DNA from: Castor canadensis
Lineage: Eukaryota; Chordata; Mammalia; Rodentia; Castoridae
Direction of reading: 5' to 3'
Length of the DNA stretch: 64,000 nt
Assembly: GCF_047511655.1 (NCBI RefSeq)
Contig: NC_133395.1
Location: 74,495,910 to 74,559,909, forward strand
The notes under the pieces are model-generated. The model was not told the origin of the DNA. It searched no databases and saw only the letters and a program-made list of their open reading frames with translations. This document shows, one piece after another, positions 11,740 through 22,139 of the stretch. A program made the translations under genes and the position numbers. How positions within the stretch are numbered: the first letter of the stretch is position 1; every line of letters begins with the position of its first letter.

Positions 11740-12045
11740 CATCAGTGAATGAAGAAATGTCCAGGACAGTAAAGGACACAAGTCTAGAGACTGAAGACCC
11801 AAGGCCACCATGCAGCCCAAATGCTTGCCTTGGTAGGTATACCTGGAAGGCCATAAACCAGGGCTTTCTTTTTAAAGGCCTGTCCTCCCCTCTTGGGACT
11901 AGGACCGTAGTTATTTTGGACATTGGACTACACAGTCCTTATTTTGCCTGGAAAAATTAATAAACCTTTACTCCCTTTTCTCCAAAAACCCTGTTCCCAT
12001 TATTTGTGAATTGGCATTGCATTCAGGGAACCAAATTTCCCAACA
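11740..12045 (+). mobile_element. 5' LTR of class I endogenous retrovirus
   Basis: Matches 18900-19221 over most of its length, beginning at the shared 'catcagtgaatga' and ending near 'aatttcccaaca'. Shared blocks include 'gaaatgtccaggacag.aaaggacaca', 'ccaggccaccatgcagcccaaa'-like text, a 'cctgtcct...ccttgggac' block, and 'cctttactccctcttctccaaaa'. An AATAAAC polyadenylation motif lies near 11960. The two LTRs differ by many substitutions and indels, so the provirus is old. A convincing tRNA primer-binding site was not identified after 12045. Confidence 0.75.
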
Positions 12046-12049
12046 TAGG

Positions 12050-13290
12050 GCCCAGGGAGGGTCTTCACTCTGAACTCCTGGACACTGGAGGAATGGAGGT
12101 TTTCAGGGAGCTGCTGGTGTAAAACTTTGGGACAGCTCTAGATGATGTGGTGGTATATGAGAAGAGGGGGAGGCTAAGAGACCATCCCAGTAGCTCACGG
12201 AGGGCTGGGATGTAGCTCGGTGGTACAGCGCTTGCCTAGCATGCGTGAGGCCCTGGGTTCGATCCCAGCACCAAAAAAGAAAAGACAAAAAAAAAAAACC
12301 TCTCCCCAGTAGCTCACGGAGCCAGATTTTGCTCCAGGGAGCTTCGGTTTTCTCCCCCATGAACTGCAAATGCAAGGCTCCTGCTGCTATAACAATTTTG
12401 GGGAAAAGGACAAGATTTGAAAGAAGTTGCAACACTTTGGCTAAGCTTGGGTGAGTCCTCTTGGTGTACATACGGAGACCCCTTGATTCTACCTTCTTGG
12501 AAAGGTTCCCTTATGGACATTGTGGCTCTGCAGGGGGCATTTTTGTGGTGCCCTTTGGGACATTTGCATGTCAAAAAGACATGGATTAAGCAGGAATGTG
12601 GGTCCCAGGGGATTCATTCCCTTCTGTTACCTTCATCATTCAGTAGAACATTCCCATTTGTTGGCCTTGGTTTTAGGGAGTTCTTTTTTGTTTGTTAGGG
12701 TGCTTTGTGTTTGTTTGTTGTGTTTATTATGGAAGGTGCTGTGTCTATTCCATCTGAGAGCCCTTTGGGGACGAATTTCAGTAGAGTGGTATACTCATAA
12801 GCCTATGACAAAGAAAAAGATGAGATTTTTATCGCAATGCAGCCTGACCTATGTATATTTTAGGAACTGAGGAGGGAGAATCTTTGAATAGAACTTTGAA
12901 TTATTATAGGGTCTTACAGTTGAAGGCATTTTGACAGAAAACAGGTAAATAGGATGAAATTCCACACATGCAGGCATTTATGCAGTTGCATAACAAAGAA
13001 TCTGAACAGCCAGGAACTAAGCTGATGATACAAATAAAGTCAAAGGTTATACAGGGAGGAACAGAAATTAAAACCAATTTGTGTCTTTATGCAGCACCCC
13101 CAAAAAAGGGTTCCTGAAAGAAAAGAAAGGATGGCAAGGACTGGCTCAAGTTGGGGGAATACCAATGTGCCTATTGCAAAAAGGAGCAAAAGAAACTTAA
13201 GAACAAATGGCCTTCAGAGGGTCTAAGGACCTCGAGGGCCAGAGACTCAGATGATGAATGACAAGGCCTAAGACTTTAAGCTATACTGGT
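12050..13290 (+). pseudogene. Endogenous retrovirus leader and gag remnant
   Basis: This lies between the 5' LTR and the protease-like segment. The first part is leader-like and non-coding. From about 12870 a degraded gag 3' region ends with a nucleocapsid-like piece at about 13165-13200 (C-A-Y-C followed by K-K), whose remaining zinc-knuckle residues are not intact. Frames are broken by stops and shifts and no full gag frame exists. It is interrupted by the ID SINE at 12202-12304. Confidence 0.6.
12202..12304 (+). mobile_element. Young ID SINE inserted in retroviral leader
   Basis: A full-length ID unit of about 73 bases, with A-box-like 'tagctcggtggtacagcg' and B-box-like 'ggttcgatccc', ends in a tail 'aaaaaagaaaagacaaaaaa...'. 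It is flanked by a 16-base duplication, cccagtagctcacgga, at 12186-12201 and 12305-12320. Body and start of the tail are identical to the copy at 39971-40072. It resembles a tRNA only because ID derives from one. Confidence 0.95.
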
Positions 13291-13309
13291 GACTACCATC
13301 AAAAAGTCC

Positions 13310-14230
13310 CACAGGAACCGTAGGTATAATTGACAATGGGAAAACAATTAATTGACATACTGGTAGATACTGGAATGAGTTATTCAGTTCTGAATTCTAA
13401 ATTAATGGTGTTGAGCAACACCACTGTTGTGTGTAACAGAATATCCATCCCCCTGTGCCTAATTCATACACCCTTTTAACACCCATGCCAGGACTATAGA
13501 TGATTTTCAGTGTTGGATTTCAAACGTGCTTTCTTTTGCAATCTCAATTATTGTTTGTATCTGAATGGCAAGATCCTAATAACTACTCAATACTGTTGGA
13601 CAGTCTAGACTCAAGGATTTAAAGACTCACCTACCCTACTTAATGAATGCTTGTCAAGAAACTTGTGGGATTTGCCATTAGATCAAGAGGTCTTGTTGTA
13701 GTATGTTGATGACCTCTCAGTGGCCAGTACTGATCTTGAACACTGCCTTGCTAACATGCTGAACCATCTTACCTGATGTGGTTACAAGGTGTTATCTAAA
13801 AAGGACCAGATTTATAAGCAACAGGTTACCTTTCTAGGTTTTCAGATAAATTGGGGAACTTGCAGTCTCATGCCAGACCAGAAACAAACCATATTTAACT
13901 TACATGTTCTAAGGATCACAAGATAACTGCATAGGTTCTTGGGAATGGGGTGGGGTTTGCCACATTTGGATTCCAAACTTTGGGCTAATAGTAAAACCTT
14001 TGCACGAGGCCCTCAAAAGAACTGACATTAAACAATTGGTTTAGACGACGAGTGCCAAAAAAAACTTTAAAATTATGCAGATGTTGGAGGGTGTCCCACA
14101 ACCTGTTGTTTACCTCTCAAAACAATTTGACAACACAGAAAGAGTTTGGCCACCCTGTTTATATGCATTGTGACTCACTGCTAGACGCTTATAAGTTTAC
14201 ATTGGATTAGCCCATTGTGATGTACATGCC
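13310..14230 (+). pseudogene. Endogenous retrovirus protease and reverse transcriptase remnant
   Basis: A protease-like segment near 13350-13385 keeps the D-T-G triad of retroviral aspartic proteases. A reverse transcriptase remnant follows. Its catalytic Y-V-D-D motif is visible near 13702-13715, followed by the 'S-K-K-D-Q...V-T-F-L-G' block typical of gammaretroviral RT. Internal deletions shorten the region well below normal pol length, and stop codons interrupt every frame. It cannot encode active enzyme. Confidence 0.75.
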
Positions 14231-14239
14231 ACATCAGGT

Positions 14240-14930
14240 TTTGATCCTGCTAGAATTAAAGTGGGGTTACTAGCTGATTGCTGGTAGAATGAGAAGATAT
14301 GAAAATGTCAGATTAAAAAGTGTATCAACCTTACACCCTACAACCCTGCTCCTGGCTGAGGAGGATGAACCTTTGCATCACAGTCATTTAGAGGGCCTTC
14401 AGACTGTGTATTCTGCAGGTTGGGCTTATTGGACCAGCCCATTTCAGAACTGGACTGGGATTTTCTAACTGACAGCAGCAGATTTATAGACAATAGTCAA
14501 TGATGGGATGGATTTCCAGTACTCACTGAACAGCAGGTAATAGAGGCAGTGACCTTAACCTCAGGGACTTCAACCGCAATGGCCAATCTGATTGCCTTAA
14601 CTAGAGCACTACACCTCTCAACAGATAAAAAGGGCCTTCATGGCAGTACATGCTCATAGGACCATATGGAAAGAAAGAGGGCTTTTAACAGCAGAGGACA
14701 AGGGCATCAAATATGCCCAAGAAATTCTGACCTTAATATAAGCTGTGGTCAAACCTAAGCAAATGGCAATTGTACATTTTCTGGGCCACTGGAAGTTGGA
14801 TACTTGCATTGCCCAGGGGAACCAGATTGCTGATAAGGCAGCCAAGTAGGCCACTAAATGCAAACTATTTCTTGGGACCCTGATATCACAACTACATAGA
14901 TCCATATAAGCCTTAATAAACAGAGGAAGA
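14240..14930 (+). pseudogene. Endogenous retrovirus RNase H remnant
   Basis: Spans the connection domain to an RNase H-like region. Near 14454-14475 a D-(X)-F-L-T-D-S type start is seen, then a block around 14560-14620 matching the alpha-helical 'A-N-L-I-A-L-T-R-A-L' region. Another near 14820-14850 resembles the C-terminal 'G-N...A-D-K-A-A' segment. Stops and frame changes are frequent. Confidence 0.6.
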
Positions 14931-15039
14931 GGAGATACAAGCTGAGGAATGGAGTTTCAATGAATGAGATAGCACTTCAAAATGGAAATGAAATTCTCCT
15001 GGACTTACACTTCTACCTGAGACACTGGTCCAGCCACTA

Positions 15040-15640
15040 GGAAAAACATATACATGAAAAAATGTCCCTATGCATTTGAAATAACCTTAAGACAGACAAA
15101 AAACCTCTGGAGAAGGGAACTTAATACACAGGAGAACAGCCATTTGAAGACTGGCAAGTGGATTTCACTCAGATACCAAACACTACTGGAAACTTCAAGG
15201 ATCTGCTAACCCGGTTGATTCCTTTTCCTGGTGGGTTGTGGTCTGTCCCACTGGTGCTGAACAAGTGTCAGAGGTGACAAAGGTTTTGCCAGAAAAGATC
15301 ACTCCAAGATATTGACCACCATCTTCAATTCAGAGTGACAACAACCTCCCTTTGTGGCAGAAATTACCCAACAAATAAGTAAAGCCTTAAAATGGAAGCT
15401 ACGTGGGTCATAGAGACCTCGATCTCCTGGAAAACTGAAAAGATGAACCACACACTAAAAAGGACAATAGCCAAACTATGTCAAGAAACCCACTAAAAGT
15501 GGAATATGGCATTATTAATTGCCCTTTTCCACATATGGGTGGCCCTTAAAAGTGGGCCTAGGTAGAGCCCTTACAAAATAGTACATGGGAGACCTTTCCT
15601 GGCTCCTCAAATGAGAGATGAAAACATAAATATAAGGCCT
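15040..15640 (+). pseudogene. Endogenous retrovirus integrase remnant (5' part)
   Basis: A segment reading W-Q-V-D-F-T near 15150-15165 marks the start of the integrase catalytic core. Downstream text near 15440-15500 resembles the region before the conserved glutamate. The coding sequence is broken and is cut at about 15640 by an L1 insertion. The C-terminal integrase resumes near 17690. Confidence 0.65.
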
Positions 15641-17642
15641 ATACAATGAAAGTTATAAACCACTAAAGAAAGAAATCAACAAAGATATTAGAAGATGGAA
15701 AGGCCTACCATGCTCATGTATCATCAGAATCAATATTGTGAAAATGGCTAAACTATCAAAAGTGATCTGTATGTTCAATACAATCCCTGTCATAATTCTA
15801 AAGACATTCTTCACAGAGTTAGAAAAAAATTAAATAGCTAAAGCAATCTTGAGCAAAAAGAGCAACTCTGGAGGTATCACAATACCTGACTTCAAACTAT
15901 ACTACAGAGCAATAGTAATAAAAATATCATGGATCTAGCACAAAAACAGACATGAAGACCAATGGAAAAGAACAGAAGAACCACACACAAATCCATGCAG
16001 CTACAGCCATTTGATTTTTGACAAAGGTGCCCAAAATATGTGTAGGAGAAAAGAGCCTCTTCAACAAATGGTACTGGGAAAACTGATATCCATCTATAAA
16101 AGAATGAAACCAGATCAGAGTCTCTCACCTTGTACTAGCAGTCAATTCAAAGTAGATCAAAGATCTTAGTGTAAGATCTGAAACTGTGAACTTACCTCAG
16201 GAAAGAATAGGAAATACACTGGGCCATATAGGTTTAGGTAGTAACTTTATGAATCGAACTTCAATAGCTCAGCAGTTAAGAGAAAGGATTGGCAAATGGG
16301 ACTGCATCAAATTAAAATGTTTCTGCACAGCAAAGGGAACAGTCACTTAACTGAAGAGACAGCCTTAAGGGAAATCTTTGCCAGCTATACATCTGATTAA
16401 TAACCAGAATGGGAGCAAACCTTTTCCAGTTATATGTCTAACAAGCAATTAATAACCAGAATATACAGGGAACTCTAAAAACCACAAAGAATCAATAACT
16501 CATCGAATAAATGGGCAAAGGAAGCAAACAGACAATTCTCAAAAAGAAGGGGTACAAATGGTCAATAAATATGTGAAGAAATGCTCACATCCTTGGCCAT
16601 AAATTGAAATGACATTGAGATTCCACCTCATCCAGTCAGAATGGCTATCATCAATAACACAATGACAAATGCTGCCAAGGATGCAGGGAAAAAGGAAACT
16701 TTATGCATTGTTGGTGGGAATGTAAATTAGTGCAACCACTATGGAAAGCAGTATGAAAGTTCCTCAAAAAATTAAAAATAGAACTACAATATGATCCAAA
16801 GTGACCACTCCAAAGGAATGTGCTGCAGAACTATTCACAACAAGCAAGCTTTGAAAACATCCCAGATGCCCTACAACTGATGGATGGATTAAGAAAGTGT
16901 GGTATATATGCACAATTGAGTATTATTCAGCCATAAAGAAGAAAGTTATGTTGTCTGTAAGTAAATGGATGGAACTGGAAAACATCATGTTAAGTGAAGT
17001 GTAAGCCAGGACCAGAAGGTCAAAGGTGACATGTTTTCCCTCATATGAGAAAGATAGACTGTAAGGTAAATATACATATTATCAGAGAGAGAAAAAGAGA
17101 ACATAATGACTGGATTAGTGGGCCTATCTGAGAGGATCATGAGGAGGTGGAAGAGTAAGAGAGAATGTTAGAGAGTGAAAACTATGGTAACACATTGCAT
17201 CCATGTATAAGATAATGTAAGCTATTAAATAACAGGGGAACCGGACAATAGAGTAAGTAATGGGGGGGTTAATCTGATTAAATCACTATATACACATGTC
17301 TGAAATACCCAGGCAAAACCCCTTTGAACTATCAATGTACAGCTTAACAAATGAAAGTCAGGAAGGTAAAGCAGGTCCTATAGAGGGTGCATGCCAGTAG
17401 GAGGGGGGAAGGAAAAAGGAGAGGGTGAAGGAGGGTGAATATGATAGACTAATTTTGTATTCATGTGTGAAAATAGAACAATGACACTTGTCGAAATTGT
17501 TCTAAGAAGAGGGCAGATGGGATAAGAGAGAATGATGGAGAGGATAAATCTAAGATATATTGTAAGCACATATGTAAATGTCATAATGAATTCCTCCTTT
17601 ATGACTATTATATATTAATAAAAATATAAGCATAAAAGAAGA
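15641..17642 (+). mobile_element. 5'-truncated L1 inserted in the retroviral pol gene
   Basis: Starts within ORF2 ('tgaaagttataaaccactaaagaaagaaatc...gatggaaaggcctaccatgctcatg') and runs through the C-terminal ORF2 region, including the 'gggaatgtaaattagtgcaaccactatgg' and 'tattattcagccataaagaag' landmarks. It ends in a complete 3' UTR near 17640 ('attaataaaaatataagc'). ORF2 has stops and shifts. Retroviral integrase sequence on both sides shows that the L1 arrived after the provirus. I could not define a clear duplication. Confidence 0.85.
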
Positions 17643-17689
17643 TTAAAATTAAAATTAAAACAATATGTACAATGAATAAGTCAAATACT

Positions 17690-17935
17690 TACCACTGCTC
17701 ATAAATTTACATCTTCCAGTTTACCACCCCAGCTGGAGACACCCCTCTACCCCTTCAGGACAGGAGATAATGGAAAAACTTGCTTCTGAAAAGCTGGAAA
17801 GAGTAAGGCCCCAAACAACAACTGGAAGAAAATGGAAAGGGCCTTACTGCAGGCTTCTGATGACTCACATCACTTTGAAGTTAGCTGGAGCCAAGCCATG
17901 GGTGCATCACCTAGAGAGTGAAGAAATGCCCAGCA
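17690..17935 (+). pseudogene. Endogenous retrovirus integrase C-terminal remnant
   Basis: An open stretch contains K-G-P-Y followed about 14 residues later by L-K-L-A-G and then P-W-V-H-H. This order is characteristic of the gammaretroviral integrase C-terminal domain. It continues the pol sequence interrupted by the L1 at 15641-17642. Confidence 0.7.
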
Positions 17936-18420
17936 GAGGCAAATGCACTACCACTAGAACACCAGCTAGTGGGAGAGCCAGCCACTAGAAGACCTGTTTT
18001 TCCTGTTCAGAAAAAAAGTACAATGGATGTCCTTATGGGTCTACTCACTTGCTTTTGTCTTTGCATCCTGTGTGCAGGGTGGAAGGAAAATTCCATGGTC
18101 CTCAAACACTGGCTTCTTTAATGCATGCTCCTTAGACTCCCTTGCAAAAGCTGTGTTGGATAATCAATTGACTCTGAAATATATGCTGGTAGAGCAAAGG
18201 GTGTACATGTGCAATTGTTAGTTAATGTGTTCTATTGTACCTCTATCAATACTTCCTCTTAAATAGAAACTAACATAGAAAAGATTAGACAACAAACTAC
18301 TTAATTACAGCAAACTTGGGAGCATCACTCACCCATTGACAGATTAGTCTTCTAGTGTTTTCCTGGATCCCTAAAACAGCATCAAATCTGTTGTATTAGG
18401 TGCCTTCCATGTTGGTGTGA
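17936..18420 (+). pseudogene. Endogenous retrovirus env remnant
   Basis: Short hydrophobic start-like text near 18027-18080 is followed by a transmembrane-subunit-like segment near 18130-18215. This has D-S-L-A, then L-D-N-Q, then a short spacer to E-Q and a downstream cysteine, as in the conserved core of class I retroviral TM proteins. Most of the surface subunit is missing. Env is therefore grossly deleted and non-functional. Confidence 0.6.
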
Positions 18421-18899
18421 CCATTGTGTTGACTATAGATCAATATACCTAGTTTTCCTCTTAGTACTCTGTTGCATACCTATCTATGCAAAACCATCGT
18501 CAGGGTCCTTAAGACTCACCAGGAAGACTGGCAAAGAAAGGTGCATGTCTCCATAAGAAGAATCCCTTAGCATTGCCCAATTCAGCAGGAATCAGCCAGA
18601 TGACTACAACAGTCCTTTTTCCAAAGCTATGGAAGGGGAAAATTGACAGTGGAGAAAATGTAACATAGATTCCTCAATGTGCTCATCACTCTAGTTTAGC
18701 ACAATAACTGACTCACTTTCTGACCAGTCTGCTTCCAGTTACGTAAGTTTTAAAAAGACATTTTTTCTTTTCTTCTTCATTGTCCTATACCACCCCCTCC
18801 CCCCACTGAGGGAACTCAAGATGTCTTTACAGCTCCAGGCCAGGTCATCAAACTCTTCTCCTTATTCACTGACCGTGGGAATGAAAAAAAAATCCAGCA

Positions 18900-19221
18900 C
18901 ATCAGTGAATGAAGGAATGTCCAGGACAGCAAAGGACACAACTCCAGAGACTCATGCCAGCACATGTGGAGGTCAGCAGACCCCAGGCCACCATGCAGCC
19001 CAAAGTCATGCCTCAGCATCCATATCTGGCAGCCCACACTCTAGGACTTTCCTTTAAAAACCTGTCCTGCCCCCTTGGGACAAAAATTGTAGTTACTTTA
19101 GACATTGGGTCATACAGTCCCCACTTTGCTTGACAAAATTATACCTTTACTCCCTCTTCTCCAAAACCCATGTTCTTATTATATGTAAATTGGCATTGAG
19201 TTCAGGGGACTGAATTTCCAG
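18900..19221 (+). mobile_element. 3' LTR of class I endogenous retrovirus
   Basis: Pairs with 11740-12045. It carries about 25 extra bases after 'agagactcatgcc' relative to the 5' LTR. A purine run 'gggaatgaaaaaaaaa' at 18878-18893 lies just upstream and is a candidate polypurine tract. The same-orientation LTR pair bounds a 7.5 kb unit that includes the later L1. Confidence 0.75.
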
Positions 19222-21628
19222 TACCAGCTATTTCTCTGAAACTTACCTTACTCTGTTAATTTGATAACCTTTGACATTGACTACTTGTTAAAACATTTTT
19301 CCTTTCTTGGTTTCCCTGAAAATACAGCCTATCTCCTGGATTTTCCTTCATGTCATATCAGACAAGAGAGGCTAGGTAAACCATAGACAGGTAAACTCTA
19401 AGTACCAACAGCTAATATTTTAGACTTCGGAGGCCAGGTTTAACTGTTGCTTAGTATCTGTGTTAATCATGGGACAGCTGAGAGTTCAGCTCAGTGTAGT
19501 GAATCAAGACCTAGCCCAATTAAAGAGTCACCATGTTAGATGTGACAGTTATGTCATAGTGAAGAATGCTCTAGAATGTTCCACATCAACAATGGTTGCT
19601 CATCACTCATTGGTCAGAAGTAGTCACATGGCCCACCATCCACAAAGACTGACTGGATGTTTAACCTCCAGGGGAGTATCACTAACTATAACCACACTGC
19701 TAGGGGAAATTCTCCACAGAGCTCTCTCATTTTCTAGGTCTCAGAGGCAGAGACATTGATAATTTTTATTCCAAATCATCTTTTCAACAATGTCTGTCTA
19801 GCAGAGACCCTTGAAAGATAGTGACTGTACCTAACTCTGAACCTGATGCCAATTTGTTTACTGTCTTACATAATAGTAATTTTCATTCTTTTCTGAAGCA
19901 ATAGATGAGCCAGTTTAACTAAAACCCTTGAAAAGATTGGGGTCTCTGAAACTCTGAGTTACTCCTGGTGAAAACCCACCACTGTGCATGTGCAACACCA
20001 CATACTTCCCCCATGGGATGTGGGGACAAGGGGAATACAAACATGATGTTCTCACTGTTTTCTGTGCTGTGAGAAATGAAGCCCATTGTCTCTGGCCCAG
20101 GCTTTCATGTCTGTCAGAATCTTGGAGACTAGTTAGGCTCAGTAACAGACAGGGCTGGTTCCTCCTGTCAGGAGGGCCACTTTCATTCTGGTCTCTTAAT
20201 CAGAAAGGTCTTTCTTAACCATTTCCCTACAAATTATTCATTCACACATCATCATCTTCATAGAAATTGTAGAAATCTGAAAAAAATTTTAATTGTATAT
20301 CGTGTTTCCTTTTTCCTCCTCTTGACTCCAAGCATCTTTGGGTTTTAGATCACTATCTGTGGTGTCAAGGACAGTAACCTGGTATATATGAGGGTCTCAA
20401 AATATCTATGTTGAAAGGAGGGAGGTAAAAAATGTGGAGTGATCCCCAACATCACAATTGCTTGAGAAGTTCTCTCCAGCTCCAGAGCTCAGCCAAGGGT
20501 TTGACCAAAGGGGTGGCTGGGCCTTGAGGAAGGGGTAACCAGTGAGTCACCGCAGACAGAAAACAGAACACCAGGCCTATGCCCATCCAGAAGGGCATCT
20601 TAAAGATTTCTCCCAAGATGGACTGGTGTAGGTGTGAATGTTGACTGGCCTTGGGTTTGCTGGAGCCCCTCATCCTGCATTGCAAAGCCAACTCTGATAG
20701 TCCAAGGAGAGGCCCTAGTGGGCAGTGTTGCCTAGTGGTGCAGCGGGGGAGAGGATAGGGATAGAGAGTTTGTCTTTAATTTGTATTTCTCTCTACATGG
20801 ACTTTGTAAGGTTCTTTCAGTCTGCACTTTCTATGGGTTTGATTTCCAATCTGGTAACTCTTACAGTTTTCTTTTTTGCTGCAAAAGATTTATTTTAGAA
20901 AGACTTCTTTTGGTGCAAAACTTCAATGCCAGAATTTAAAATTAGTAATTCATCAATTAATGGACAAATTTCAAAGTTCTATGATAGATAATTCATAATT
21001 TTATTTTAAGCTTTTCAGTGAAGTGGGGTGGATACATTTGTTTCTTCGTTTTGTTGCACCTGCTCAGTCAAATGACAATTGAAAGTAAATCTAGCATTGG
21101 AAACAAAGTGAAATGAATGATCTAGGAAAAGATTTAGAAAGACACAAAGAAAATGTGCAACTATTAGTTTTTAAAAATAAGGAATGCTTTAAATTCATTA
21201 ACATTTTCTCTACTTATGAATTGCTGTGGTTTAGCACAGGTCAAGGACAACAAGGAGGACCCTTATGATGATGAGGGGAGATTCCTTATTCCAGAAGATT
21301 TGGGGAGTCAGGTATTTCTGTGCTATTATCTCACTCAGTGCACAGGACCAAGCTACAGCCTATTGCTCACTCCCAATAATCTTCTTCCCTGCCCCACCCT
21401 CCTGCCATCTCTTAAAATGTTTAAGTCCAAAAATCATGCACCTCCCTTTCCTTGCCCTGCCAGATTTGGAGGGGAGACTAAAAGGTCACATTTTTTGTAA
21501 AAATTTTCTTTTAACAAATTCACTGTTATCTCTTCCCAAAACTCAGTGTCTCTTGTTTGTTTTTGCTCTTTCCAGTTCTCATCATTTTCTTCCCATCACC
21601 TTATAGTCTTCACATGGCAGCTTTCTTT
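19222..21628. other. No gene or repeat recognised
   Basis: About 2.4 kb of mixed-composition sequence without a recognised repeat or splice-flanked exon. Open frames here (for example 19460-19759 plus, 20452-20691 minus) lack recognisable domains. The 20452-20691 minus frame has one hydrophobic stretch but no supporting context. Confidence 0.5.
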
Positions 21629-22139
21629 GAGATTTCTTTTTTTTTAACTTCATCATTTTTACATTTACTGACATATGTATACATTGTTTGGGCCACCTAC
21701 CCCCACACCCCCCACTTATAAGCAGAATGTATTCCACCCTGTTTTTCTCCAATTTTGTTGAAGAGAAAATGTAAGAGATAATAAGAAAGACATAGATTTT
21801 TGCTACATTGAGATAAAGATAGCTATACAGAAAAATTCCTAGCATTGCTTCCATGCATATGTGTATTACAATCCACATTGGTTCATGTCTACCAGACCTC
21901 TTCACTACTTCCTTGTCCCCTTCCCATAGTGGCCTCAGCCAGTTTAAGATTACTTTATTCACTCCTCTGCAGTGGGCACATCAACCACATTCAAGTTTTA
22001 GGTTTCCTTCCCTTTTCCCTATTCCTCCCGTGTGCATTCTCCCCTTAGTGTGTGACCCATGTCCAATAATATTACTGCATTTGTTTTAGGTCTACGATCA
22101 ACCTATGAGGGAGTTTTGGACTTCTGAGCCTAACTTCAC

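Noticed and set aside
12202..12275. Possible tRNA gene
   Set aside because: The tRNA-like boxes belong to an ID SINE with a long A-rich tail and target duplication. No complete cloverleaf or anticodon arm was found.
20452..20691. Minus-strand frame with a hydrophobic stretch resembling a small membrane protein
   Set aside because: Compared with small mitochondrial membrane subunits from memory without a match. No poly(A), splice or neighbour support.
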